A stretch of DNA of 6,622 nt from DASYSA01 sp036003885. GTDB taxonomy: Bacteria > Acidobacteriota > Blastocatellia > UBA7656. The notes below the pieces were generated by a model. The model saw only the letters and a program-made list of their open reading frames with translations. It was not told the DNA's origin and made no database searches. The DNA is taken from NCBI GenBank assembly GCA_036003885.1, contig DASYSA010000029.1:1-6622 (forward strand), in the 5' to 3' direction. Shown here piece by piece: positions 1-6,047 of this stretch (the first letter of the stretch is position 1; the number at the start of each line of letters is the position of its first letter). The position numbers and the translations under genes are program-made.

Positions 1-1
1 C

Positions 2-148
2 TCGGAGTGTGTCAGTCGAGTGATGCGCACGCGGTATTATGCCGTTGGAATCAACACGTTGATGTCGCTGATGACCAGGGCGGGATTTGAGCGCGTGCAA
101 CGGGTGGATGACCGCTACTATCAGCCGGTGATCGTCGGTACCAAGTGA
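2..148 (+). CDS. C-terminal end of a probable SAM-dependent methyltransferase (5' truncated by window)
   Basis: Only the last 48 codons are inside the window, in frame 2, ending at TGA 146-148. The visible peptide contains RYYAVGINTLMSLMTRAGF, then ERVQRVDDRYYQPVIVGTK at the very end. A tail of the form 'AGFxxVxRxDDRYYQPVxVGTK' is what I know from class I SAM-dependent methyltransferases of the Methyltransf_11/25 type, where the GF-x-x-V strand and the last beta-strand close the Rossmann fold. The SAM-binding motif itself lies upstream of the window, so the assignment rests on the tail alone. The substrate cannot be deduced. The gene converges on the phosphoesterase, and its stop codon falls inside the first unit of a heptamer repeat array. 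A different Rossmann-fold enzyme remains possible. Confidence 0.6.
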   Translation, partial: SECVSRVMRTRYYAVGINTLMSLMTRAGFERVQRVDDRYYQPVIVGTK

Positions 149-191
149 TTTGTGCCACGTGGCAAGTGACGAGTGACCAATGACCGGCGAC
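142..191. repeat. Degenerate heptamer tandem array filling a convergent spacer
   Basis: Read in 7-base steps from 142 the sequence is CAAGTGA, TTTGTGC, CACGTGG, CAAGTGA, CGAGTGA, CCAATGA, CCGGCGA, followed by CTAG. Five of the seven units have GTG at positions 4-6 (the last two have ATG and GCG), and five end in A. The first unit contains the stop codon of the upstream methyltransferase. The last unit ends at 190, directly before the phosphoesterase stop codon (complement of 191-193), so the 42-bp spacer is exactly six units. No terminator-like T-run is present. The degeneracy means the period could be partly fortuitous, but CAAGTGA recurs exactly 21 bp apart. Confidence 0.55.
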
Positions 192-844
192 TAGATCTCA
201 ATGACGTGTGGTCTGTTCACCGGTTGATAGTGCTCGTCACACAACGAAGCATTCACGAACAGCGTTTCGCCAACCCTGGTCTGGCCGTATGAGCCGTGGA
301 TGTGCCCGAACACATGTAGTCTGGGCCGGACCTGTTCAACCCTTTTTAGCAGCAGTTCACAGCCGTAATGCTCGCCCTTTCCGAAGGGCTGGTCGAGAAT
401 TCCGGCCGGGGGGCCGTGCGTGATCAGCACTTCGGTGTCGTCTGGGATGAGGCTCCAGACGCGCGCCAATTCCGAACCGCTTCGCGGGAGGTTGAAGGCC
501 CAGTTGAAGAACTCCGGCTGGTGAGGAGAACCGTAGAATCTGATGCCGTCGATTATGACGCCGCTGTCTTCGAGGTAGACGACGTTCTTCAACTGTCGAG
601 CCGCCTGCCTGTTTCTCTCAAAGACCCAATCGTGATTGCCGGCTATCAACAGAACATGCTCATAGTCCTGTCGCCCGCAGAAGTCGTCCAGCTCCAGCAA
701 GTCCTTGAACTGAGAAGCCGCATCTGTTTCGGGATGCGCGAAGCGATTCGAGAAAAGGTCACCGGCCAGGATCAGCACATCGCCGGGTGGAAGGTCGGCG
801 CTCTCGAGCCTGCCGTGGCAATCCGAGGTCACTACCAGCTTCAT
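191..844 (-). CDS. Calcineurin-like metallophosphoesterase (MPPED/Rv0805-like)
   Basis: The 217-aa protein should be a di-metal phosphoesterase of the calcineurin-like superfamily (PF00149). All signature motifs are present, numbered from my start: SDCHG (D8, H10), GDL (D29), GNHD (N70, H71, D72), THGPP (H143) and GHIHG (H181, H183). These supply the usual seven metal ligands, so it looks catalytically intact. The stretch from THGPPAGILD to GCELLLKRVEQVRPRLHVFGHIHG is typical of the MPPED1/MPPED2-like branch, some members of which hydrolyse cyclic nucleotides. The actual substrate is unknown. No signal peptide is seen, so it is probably cytoplasmic. The open frame extends upstream to 1030, but I chose ATG 844-842. 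The fold begins there (MKLVVTSDCHG), the 62 extra residues are unlike any domain, and a perfect extended -10 promoter lies inside that extension. The Shine-Dalgarno sequence is weak (AGTAAG just upstream). Confidence 0.9.
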   Translation of the reverse strand: MKLVVTSDCHGRLESADLPPGDVLILAGDLFSNRFAHPETDAASQFKDLLELDDFCGRQDYEHVLLIAGNHDWVFERNRQAARQLKNVVYLEDSGVIIDGIRFYGSPHQPEFFNWAFNLPRSGSELARVWSLIPDDTEVLITHGPPAGILDQPFGKGEHYGCELLLKRVEQVRPRLHVFGHIHGSYGQTRVGETLFVNASLCDEHYQPVNRPHVIEI

Positions 845-917
845 CTTACTGTTTTGATTACAAACAGATTCGTCTCGTTTGGTTGAGCCGCCGTACTCAT
901 AATCGTCACACTCTTTT

Positions 918-955
918 GATGAAGGGTCATTATAGCACTGGCGACAGGCTTCATC
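918..955. repeat. 7-bp inverted repeat flanking the extended -10
   Basis: GATGAAG at 918-924 and CTTCATC at 949-955 are perfect inverted copies separated by 24 bp (31 bp between arm starts, close to three helical turns). On the minus strand one arm lies beside or over the -35 position and the other covers the predicted transcription start. This is the placement expected of an operator, but no regulator can be named, and a 7-bp dyad can occur by chance. Confidence 0.3.
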
Positions 956-957
956 TA
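929..957 (-). promoter_or_regulatory. Extended -10 promoter for the phosphoesterase
   Basis: On the minus strand the sequence TGCTATAAT (complement of 929-937) is a perfect extended -10: TG, one base, then TATAAT. There is no good -35; the 17-bp-spaced hexamer is TAGATG (complement of 952-957), which is normal for extended -10 promoters. The predicted start is near 922, giving a leader of about 78 nt to the ATG at 844. This position is incompatible with initiation at 1030 and supports the shorter protein. Confidence 0.6.
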
Positions 958-974
958 TTCGCCGCCGGGGCCCG

Positions 975-1003
975 TTGTGCCTGATCGAGCTGATTGATAT
1001 GAT
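975..1003 (+). promoter_or_regulatory. Candidate sigma-70 promoter for the membrane-anchored protein gene
   Basis: TTGTGC (975-980) and TATGAT (998-1003) are separated by exactly 17 bp. The -10 matches the consensus at five of six bases and the -35 at three of six. The predicted start is near 1010, about 44 nt before the ATG at 1054. It would lie back to back with the phosphoesterase promoter, 17 bp away, forming a divergent pair. This is a weak call based on two hexamers only. Confidence 0.35.
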
Positions 1004-1053
1004 TCTTCGCGATCGCGTGGAGTTCAACATTCGGTCCGCATTGCAAACGAGTT

Positions 1054-1875
1054 ATGTCGAAGAGTCGAGTCAGAAAGGGAAGCAACACCGAACGCAGAGG
1101 GGCTTTGAGGTGGGCGGCAATCGCCGGGGCTATCGTTGGCGTCGTCGCCGTTCTGGTCTACGTGTCTTTCACCGGCCGAGGCACCAGCAAGACGACGGAT
1201 CGATCCTCTTCAAGCGGGACGGGGTCACCCGTGCCGTCCAAACCAGCCTCGGCGCCGCAGCCAGCCGGCGAGCCGTCCGAGACAATGGAAGTCGCCAAGG
1301 CGGTGATGGTGACCCGAGATCTCGACTTCGGTCCGAAAGTGCCGACCATCGCCCAGGCTTTGAACGAGATCGAACGGCGCTACCTGCCGGATGATGGAGC
1401 TGGTCGAACCTTCGCTGTTCTCGACGCCTACGGCGAGCCTACGCCAGAGGGAAAGCTTCACATCTCCATGCACGTGAGCAGTGAAAAGCCCGGGCTTGGT
1501 TCGCTCGTCTTCAAGCGAACAGGGGAAGTGCTCTGGCAAACGCGAATCAGCCCAACCAGTATGCCGGCCGCCCCGAAGAACCTGTTGATCCTTGTCGATG
1601 CGGGCGCAGGCGGCAAGGGCTTCACCGTTGATGGCTCGAACAATCCGCCTTCGGTTCTCGACGCGCGGGCGAAGGAGTTGAACGTCCTGGTGCGTGACGC
1701 GTGGAGAGACGGCGAAGAACGGGAAGTCACTTTCATATACAGCGCGTGCGGTTGCCCGGTGAAGGTTATGGTGAAGCGAGTTGGCGACCGAACGATGCGA
1801 ACGAAGGAGCTGCCCGTGATGTTCCCCGACGATCCGGCAGCGGTCGCAACTATCAGCAGATTGATGCGCTGGTAG
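1054..1875 (+). CDS. Membrane-anchored hypothetical protein with C-terminal CGCP motif
   Basis: I do not recognise this 273-aa protein. The N-terminus (1-19) is rich in Arg and Lys. It is followed by one hydrophobic segment at about 18-39 (ALRWAAIAGAIVGVVAVLV and onward), so it is predicted to be a single-span, N-in membrane protein with the rest in the periplasm. Residues about 41-75 form a Ser/Thr/Pro-rich flexible linker. Residues about 78-273 appear to be one folded alpha/beta domain. It contains 'MVTRDLDFGPKVPTIAQALNE', two strand-like stretches (KLHISMHVSS, KNLLILVDAG), and near the end FIYSACGCPVKVMVKR, with the only two cysteines at 232 and 234. It ends in ELPVMFPDD and LMRW. A C-x-C pair could bind metal or be redox active, but this is speculation. 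The start is the only Met before the membrane span; the ribosome binding site is weak. The gene appears monocistronic and is divergent from the phosphoesterase. Confidence 0.8.
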   Translation: MSKSRVRKGSNTERRGALRWAAIAGAIVGVVAVLVYVSFTGRGTSKTTDRSSSSGTGSPVPSKPASAPQPAGEPSETMEVAKAVMVTRDLDFGPKVPTIAQALNEIERRYLPDDGAGRTFAVLDAYGEPTPEGKLHISMHVSSEKPGLGSLVFKRTGEVLWQTRISPTSMPAAPKNLLILVDAGAGGKGFTVDGSNNPPSVLDARAKELNVLVRDAWRDGEEREVTFIYSACGCPVKVMVKRVGDRTMRTKELPVMFPDDPAAVATISRLMRW

Positions 1876-1942
1876 CTCCGGTCAAACGTCGGTGACTCCA
1901 AGGAACTCCTTTCTGTGTTGGTCAACCACCCAGTGGTGCTCA

Positions 1943-1970
1943 TTTCATAAAAATTTCATCATTCTTTCAT
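1943..1970 (+). promoter_or_regulatory. Three TTTCAT direct repeats at 11-bp period (PhoB/OmpR-family-like site)
   Basis: TTTCAT occurs at 1943-1948, 1954-1959 and 1965-1970, each start exactly 11 bp from the last. The gaps are AAAAA and CATTC. As heptamers the units are ATTTCAT, ATTTCAT and CTTTCAT. The PhoB box of enterobacteria is an 11-bp-period direct repeat of CTGTCAT with an A/T-rich gap, and the third unit here differs from it at one base. The third repeat sits 17 bp upstream of TATGAA, that is, in the -35 position. Binding by a winged-helix response regulator is inferred; which regulator is unknown. Confidence 0.4.
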
Positions 1971-1985
1971 CGGCGTAATAGGCTT

Positions 1986-1993
1986 GCTATGAA
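1986..1993 (+). promoter_or_regulatory. Weak -10 candidate downstream of the TTTCAT repeats
   Basis: TGCTATGAA (1986 to about 1994) resembles an extended -10 (TG, one base, then TATGAA, four of six to consensus). It is placed 17 bp after the last TTTCAT. The poor -35 match would suit an activator-dependent promoter. Predicted start is near 2000. The evidence is only motif similarity and position. Confidence 0.25.
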
Positions 1994-1994
1994 A

Positions 1995-2011
1995 GGATAG
2001 GAACCCTATCC
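1995..2011. repeat. Perfect 7-bp hairpin in the receptor leader
   Basis: GGATAGG (1995-2001), loop AAC, CCTATCC (2005-2011). There is no following T-run, so it is not an intrinsic terminator. It lies at the predicted transcription start. It could act as a 5' stabilising hairpin or as an operator dyad; neither is shown by sequence alone. Confidence 0.4.
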
Positions 2012-2076
2012 GGCAACGACGTTCGAATTTGGACGTTTTGCGAACAATTTAGCTGCAAGATTTTCGAAGGAGGAGT

Positions 2077-2235
2077 ATGATGGGCGCGCGTTCTGTCAGA
2101 GCGACTGTGTCATGCGCATCCGCTCGCCGGTTCGAGGGGAGCTTCAGGGTAGTTTCCTACATGCGGTTCTGCCGCCGATCTAACAAGGGGAGCGGGTTAT
2201 CTGTGACGAGCGCGTCATACAGACGAATCAAGTAG
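2077..2235 (+). CDS. Possible 52-codon leader ORF with strong Shine-Dalgarno
   Basis: AAGGAGGAG at 2067-2075 is the best ribosome binding site in the window. It precedes two consecutive ATG codons (2077 and 2080); AGGAGG is 6 nt from the second. The frame stays open for 52 codons to TAG at 2233-2235, 97 nt before the receptor start. The predicted peptide starts MMGARSVRATVSCASARR and is Arg/Ser-rich, with no hydrophobic segment, signal peptide or known motif. It could be a translated regulatory leader peptide, a real small protein, or the decayed start of an older gene. The composition does not look like a conserved protein, so only the translation signal supports it. Confidence 0.3.
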   Translation: MMGARSVRATVSCASARRFEGSFRVVSYMRFCRRSNKGSGLSVTSASYRRIK

Positions 2236-2317
2236 AGCAAAAAGAATTCAGTTGATGGGGGATGAGTTCGCAAACTTCAACTTTGGGGATCTACCCGTAA
2301 TCGCTTACTCAGCTTTT

Positions 2318-2323
2318 GGGAGG
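2318..2323 (+). promoter_or_regulatory. Shine-Dalgarno deciding the receptor start
   Basis: GGGAGG directly abuts one in-frame ATG (2324-2326, no spacing) and lies 9 nt before the next (2333-2335). Only the second has workable spacing, and it also yields a textbook signal peptide. The upstream TTG/ATG pair at 2252/2255 has no comparable site. Confidence 0.65.
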
Positions 2324-2332
2324 ATGGAAAAA

Positions 2333-5300
2333 ATGAATAGCGAAATACGAAAGCTCGCACGAACGATACCAACGGCGCTGCTGTTGATCGGGATTCTGTC
2401 CTGCGCCTCGATCGCGGTTCTTGCGCAATCCGACAATGCTCAGATCTCAGGATTCGTAAAAGACTCCGCCGGGGGAGTGCTTCCCGGCGTGAAGGTTGTT
2501 GTGAAGAGTCAGACCAAGAGTGCTGAACGATCAGCCGTAACCAATGATCAGGGCTACTATGTTGTCTCAAGTCTGCCGCCGGATGTCTACTCCGTTTCGG
2601 CGGAGCATCCCGGTTTCAAGCGTTTCACCGTCTCTGACAAAAAGGTTGATCCTAGTATCGCCGCGACCGTCGATATCGCTATGGAAGTCGGCCAGGTCAG
2701 CGAGGTAATCTCGGTCGTCGCACAATCAGGTACCGTGCAAACCGAGACCGCTACGGTAGGAAAGTTGGTTGACAGCAGCCAGATTCAGAATGTTCTGTTG
2801 AATGGTCGCAACCCCGTGTTTCTCGCGTTGCTCAAGCCCGGTGTCAGCGGCGGCGCCCTTGGAGGTTTCAGCTTCTCATTGACCAATGGAGGGTTGAACA
2901 TAAACGGTTCTCGCGCACAGGATAACCTGATCACATTTGACGGCGCTGTAGCGGTTCGTACGCGATCGAACGGCACCAGCATCGGGGTCGCGGACGTGGA
3001 CTCCACCCAGGAAGTTCAGATTCTGACGGCAACGTACGGTTCTGAATTCGGCCGTTCAAATGGCGGACAGATCCGAATAGTGACCAAGAGCGGCAGCCAC
3101 GATCTTCATGGCACGTTCTATGAGTTCATGCGAAACTCGGCGTTCGATGCGAATAGCTGGACTCGCAAGCGTACCAATCCCGGAAACAGACCTTGCGAGG
3201 ACTTCTATGCGGATACACATTGCCGGCCTGAGCCGTTCCGCTTCAATCAGTTCGGCTACAGCCTCAGCGGCCCGGTCGTGCTTCCGTTCACGGACTACAA
3301 CAAGGGGCGCGATAAGATCTTCTGGTTGTGGGGACAGGAATGGGTGCGGCGACGGCGAGCAGTAACTCAGACCCTCACCGTTCCAACTCTCAAAATGCGC
3401 AACGGGGATTTCAGCGAACTTCTTGGTCCGAACAAGTTCTTTCCCGCTGCCGTAACGATCAGAGATCCCCAGACCGGGCAGCCGTTCGCCAACAACATGA
3501 TTCCAGCGAATCGACTCAGCGCGAACGGGCTTGGACTACTTAGGTCTTTCCCCGAACCGAACTTCAATGGCCCGGGAACAACCAACTGGTTCGCGGAACG
3601 GCCTGAGAAGCAGGACCAACGCAAGGACACTATCTCGATCGACTTCTATCCGACGCAGAATCACTCCATCCGGTGGCGGGCGCAGTTCTATCACTTCCTT
3701 GAACTTGCCCCCTTCCCCTTCAACGCTGATCCTGGCGTCGCGCCTCGAATCTTCGATCGCCCGAATCAGACGACTTCCCTGAACTGGGTCTGGTCTATTT
3801 CTCCGAAGTGGATCAACGAAGCGCTGGTGGCGGCGAGCCGCGATCAGGTATTCATCAGCATCGCGCAGACCGACCTGTACAAGCGGAGTCGTTATGGGAT
3901 CACCTATCCTTATCTGTTTCCGGATCGGAAAGAGATTCCTGACAAGGTCCCAACGGTTGACGGGCTCAGCCCCTTCAGCCGCGTAGATGGCGGCCCATAT
4001 CCGTCACAATCAACAGGCCCGATCTACCAGTTTTCGGATAACATGACAAACATCCGGGGCAACCACACGCTGAAGTTTGGCGGGTATTTCGAAAGGGCCG
4101 GTCAGAACGATTTCGACCAGATTAATGTGGCCGGAACTCCGGGCGGCACCAACAACCAGAACGGTCGCTTCGTCTTCGCGAATTCAACTCCTAATGCGAC
4201 CGGACAGGCGATCGGCAACGCCGCGCTTGGACTGTTCGATACCTACGCCGAACTGGGAGTCCGCTCGTTTACTCCCTACCGTGGCCACATGTTCGAGTGG
4301 TTCGTCCAGGATTCCTGGAAGGTGAAACCGAATCTGCGACTCGAGTTGGGCCTCCGTCACTCGATCATTCAACCGTACTACAGTCTCTGGGAGAACATGG
4401 TCGTTTTCGACGCGAGGTTCTATGATCCCTCGATTGCCGTTACACAGGATCCGAGAACCGGGTTTATCACGAGGGGAAATCTACAAGCCCGCTACAATGG
4501 CGTGATAATTCCAGGTGATCATTTCACCAAGGCGGCCAGCGGCCGTGTGACAATTGCCGACTCCGGGGAATTCGACTTCCTGTTCCGCGGCGTTCCCAAG
4601 CAATACTCCACGATTCACAAGCGCGACTTCCAGCCGCGGGTCGGCATCGCCTACTCGATAAACGATAAGACGGTCTTTCGGGCGGGCGCGGGTCGATTCC
4701 TCACTCGCCTGGGTGTTAGCGACTCAGTCTTCCTCGGAGGCAATCCGCCACTGCAGCCGACTGCGTCGATTACCCGCGGATCGGTTGACAACCCAGGCGG
4801 GACCGCGGGGAATGTCTTCCCCCTGGTCATCACGACTCAGGATCCGATCTTCAGGAATCCAGAGGCGTGGCACTGGAGCTTCACTGTTGAGCGTGAGCTT
4901 GGGTTCAACACTGTTCTCGAAGTTGGCTATGTGGGCCGGCGAGGATTGCACGCGCAGCGAGAACGCAACATCAATCAACTCCAGCCGGGCACAGTGCAGG
5001 CAAACACAGGGATCAATCCGGATTTTCTGCGGCCGTTTAAGGGGTTCGGCGTCATTCGTGTAACGAACAACGACGCAAGCTCCATTTATCACGGTCTTCA
5101 GATCGGGGCTACGCGCCGATTTACGAAAGGACTGAGCTTTGGGTTCGCATACACATACTCCAAGTCAAACGACGACGGATCGGCTCAGCGCGATGTGATT
5201 CCGAATGCCTTCGATGCCCACGCTCTTTGGGGGCCGTCGGATTTCGATAGGCGTCACGTGGCAGTGATCAATGGTATCTATGAGTTTCCTTTCTTCCGGG

Positions 5301-5812
5301 AGCACTCCAGTCTGTCCGGCAAAGTTCTGGGCGGGTGGAGGATTGCTGCTACGTCACAGTTCCAGACTGGAACGCCGCTTTCAATCAGAACCGGCGATGA
5401 CTTCGCCGGCGTGGGACCAGGCAGCGGCTCTCAGTTCTGGGTCGTGCAGGGCAATCCGAGCGTCAGCGATAAAAAATTCTCTCAAACCAGCTCGGATCAG
5501 AACTTCTGGTTCCAGACGAAGAACCCGGATGGCACTTCCATCTTTGTACGGCCTGGCGCCGGTACGTTCAACCAGCAGAGGATTCGCAACTTCCTCTATG
5601 GTCCCGGCTTCCAGAACCACAACATGGCCATCTTCAAGGATTTCTTCCTTAAGGAGGGGCACAAGTTCCAATTCAGGTTCGAGGCTTTCAACTGGGTCAA
5701 CCATCCGAATTGGAACAACCCGACCATTGATCCGACCAGTGCGAACTTTGGAAAGGTGACGACGAAGAGCAGTGAGCGTAATCTCCAGTTCTCTTTGCGC
5801 TACTCGTTCTAA
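2333..5812 (+). CDS. TonB-dependent outer-membrane receptor, Oar-like, with carboxypeptidase-regulatory-like domain
   Basis: The 1159-aa protein is a predicted outer-membrane, TonB-energised transporter or receptor of the Oar type. Residues 1-31 are a signal peptide: basic start, hydrophobic core TALLLIGILSCASIAVL, cleavage after VLA at 31/32. Residues about 36-118 form a carboxypeptidase-regulatory-like Ig-type domain (ISGFVKDSAGGVLPGVKVVV ... TNDQGYYVVSSLPPDVYSV). EVISVVA at 124-130 is a plausible TonB box. The plug follows to about 255, with QIQNVLLNGRN and EVQILTATYGSEFGRSNGG. The rest is barrel, with family hallmarks NHTLKFGG (577 onward), VQDSWKVKPNLRLELGLRH (658 onward), FQPRVGIAYS (766 onward), SDFDRRHVAV (969 onward) and FEAFNWVNHPNW near the end. 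It ends LQFSLRYSF, a typical BAM C-terminal Phe signal. Length is normal and no frameshift is seen. The ligand is unknown; relatives handle glycans, peptides or protein export. The open frame extends to 2252, but 2333 fits the Shine-Dalgarno and signal peptide best. Confidence 0.93.
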   Translation: MNSEIRKLARTIPTALLLIGILSCASIAVLAQSDNAQISGFVKDSAGGVLPGVKVVVKSQTKSAERSAVTNDQGYYVVSSLPPDVYSVSAEHPGFKRFTVSDKKVDPSIAATVDIAMEVGQVSEVISVVAQSGTVQTETATVGKLVDSSQIQNVLLNGRNPVFLALLKPGVSGGALGGFSFSLTNGGLNINGSRAQDNLITFDGAVAVRTRSNGTSIGVADVDSTQEVQILTATYGSEFGRSNGGQIRIVTKSGSHDLHGTFYEFMRNSAFDANSWTRKRTNPGNRPCEDFYADTHCRPEPFRFNQFGYSLSGPVVLPFTDYNKGRDKIFWLWGQEWVRRRRAVTQTLTVPTLKMRNGDFSELLGPNKFFPAAVTIRDPQTGQPFANNMIPANRLSANGLGLLRSFPEPNFNGPGTTNWFAERPEKQDQRKDTISIDFYPTQNHSIRWRAQFYHFLELAPFPFNADPGVAPRIFDRPNQTTSLNWVWSISPKWINEALVAASRDQVFISIAQTDLYKRSRYGITYPYLFPDRKEIPDKVPTVDGLSPFSRVDGGPYPSQSTGPIYQFSDNMTNIRGNHTLKFGGYFERAGQNDFDQINVAGTPGGTNNQNGRFVFANSTPNATGQAIGNAALGLFDTYAELGVRSFTPYRGHMFEWFVQDSWKVKPNLRLELGLRHSIIQPYYSLWENMVVFDARFYDPSIAVTQDPRTGFITRGNLQARYNGVIIPGDHFTKAASGRVTIADSGEFDFLFRGVPKQYSTIHKRDFQPRVGIAYSINDKTVFRAGAGRFLTRLGVSDSVFLGGNPPLQPTASITRGSVDNPGGTAGNVFPLVITTQDPIFRNPEAWHWSFTVERELGFNTVLEVGYVGRRGLHAQRERNINQLQPGTVQANTGINPDFLRPFKGFGVIRVTNNDASSIYHGLQIGATRRFTKGLSFGFAYTYSKSNDDGSAQRDVIPNAFDAHALWGPSDFDRRHVAVINGIYEFPFFREHSSLSGKVLGGWRIAATSQFQTGTPLSIRTGDDFAGVGPGSGSQFWVVQGNPSVSDKKFSQTSSDQNFWFQTKNPDGTSIFVRPGAGTFNQQRIRNFLYGPGFQNHNMAIFKDFFLKEGHKFQFRFEAFNWVNHPNWNNPTIDPTSANFGKVTTKSSERNLQFSLRYSF

Positions 5813-5815
5813 CAT

Positions 5816-5857
5816 AGGTGTCAGGGGCCAGGTGTCAGGTGTCAGGTGTCGTGCCAG
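5816..5857 (+). repeat. Left heptamer block, unit AGGTGTC
   Basis: Six consecutive 7-base units begin 4 bp after the receptor stop: AGGTGTC, AGGGGCC, AGGTGTC, AGGTGTC, AGGTGTC, GTGCCAG. Four units are identical. The middle three (5830-5850) are a perfect 21-bp reverse complement of 6000-6020. Confidence 0.85.
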
Positions 5858-6020
5858 CGGCGAGGTTCCTCATCGTTGGAAAGACACCTACCACTTGGCC
5901 CTGGCCTGTCATTGCACCTGGGAACTCACAACCTGATACCTCACACCTCACACCTCACACCTCACACCTGGCACCTGACACCTGACCCTGTTCAGACCTG
6001 ACACCTGACACCTGACACCT
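5830..6020. repeat. Perfect 21-bp inverted repeat bracketing 149 bp
   Basis: Positions 5830-5850 (AGGTGTC three times) are exactly complementary to 6000-6020 (GACACCT three times). The repeat nature gives several alternative registers, including pairing with 5972-5985. The arms could form a hairpin in RNA or a cruciform in DNA. A role as a transcription barrier or mRNA 3' stabiliser is inference. Confidence 0.75.
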
Positions 6021-6043
6021 CACACCTGGCACCTGACCCCTGC
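5931..6043 (+). repeat. Right heptamer block, units CACCTCA / CACCTGG / CACCTGA
   Basis: About fifteen 7-base units in two sub-blocks. The first runs from 5937: TACCTCA, three CACCTCA, CACCTGG, two CACCTGA, then CCCTGTT. The second runs from 5996: ACCTGA, two CACCTGA, CACCTCA, CACCTGG, CACCTGA, CCCCTG, CCCTGTT. The order CACCTCA-CACCTGG-CACCTGA then CCCTGTT occurs at the end of both, so a unit of about 35 bp (5958-5992 and 6016-6049) appears to have been duplicated. The unit is the inverse complement of the left block's AGGTGTC in shifted register. A 7-base period cannot be a simple codon repeat, and TGA stops occur, so this is non-coding. Confidence 0.88.
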
Positions 6044-6047
6044 CCTG

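Larger units (their letters stand above)
1876..2332 (+). other. Long receptor leader / intergenic region
   Basis: This is a 457-bp gap between the membrane-anchored protein gene and the receptor start. The first 60 bp hold only weak short hairpins and no intrinsic terminator. The stretch 1941-1970 is conspicuously AT-rich and carries phased TTTCAT repeats. A 7-bp perfect hairpin lies at 1995-2011 and a small ORF with a strong ribosome binding site starts at 2077. From 2236 to the receptor start I see only the receptor's own Shine-Dalgarno sequence. If transcription starts near 2000, the receptor mRNA has an untranslated or small-ORF-containing leader of about 330 nt. No riboswitch class was recognised. 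Confidence 0.6.

Noticed and set aside
153..164. 12-bp palindrome TGCCACGTGGCA as an operator or terminator
   Set aside because: It spans two neighbouring degenerate heptamers, has no loop or T-run and lies between two gene ends, so it is better explained as part of the array.
845..1030. 62-residue N-terminal extension of the phosphoesterase
   Set aside because: It has no domain-like or membrane features, the phosphoesterase fold begins exactly at the internal Met, and an extended -10 promoter lies within the extension.
1925..1937. Hairpin ACCAC-CCA-GTGGT as terminator of the membrane-anchored protein gene
   Set aside because: The stem is only 5 bp and is followed by GCTCATTTC, not a T-run. 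A similarly weak AAGGA/TCCTT pair at about 1900-1911 was dismissed for the same reason.
1458..1943. 161-aa minus-strand open frame opposite the membrane-anchored protein gene
   Set aside because: The opposite strand encodes a coherent anchored protein. This frame shows no domain, and its composition is typical of antisense frames in GC-rich genes.
5381..5815. 144-aa minus-strand open frame opposite the receptor 3' end
   Set aside because: It is the antisense shadow of the receptor coding sequence. The receptor frame carries clear family motifs throughout, and no ribosome binding site or recognisable protein is seen on the minus strand.
5931..6043. CRISPR-like array
   Set aside because: Units are 7 bp and contiguous with no unique spacers of 25-40 bp, and no cas gene is nearby.
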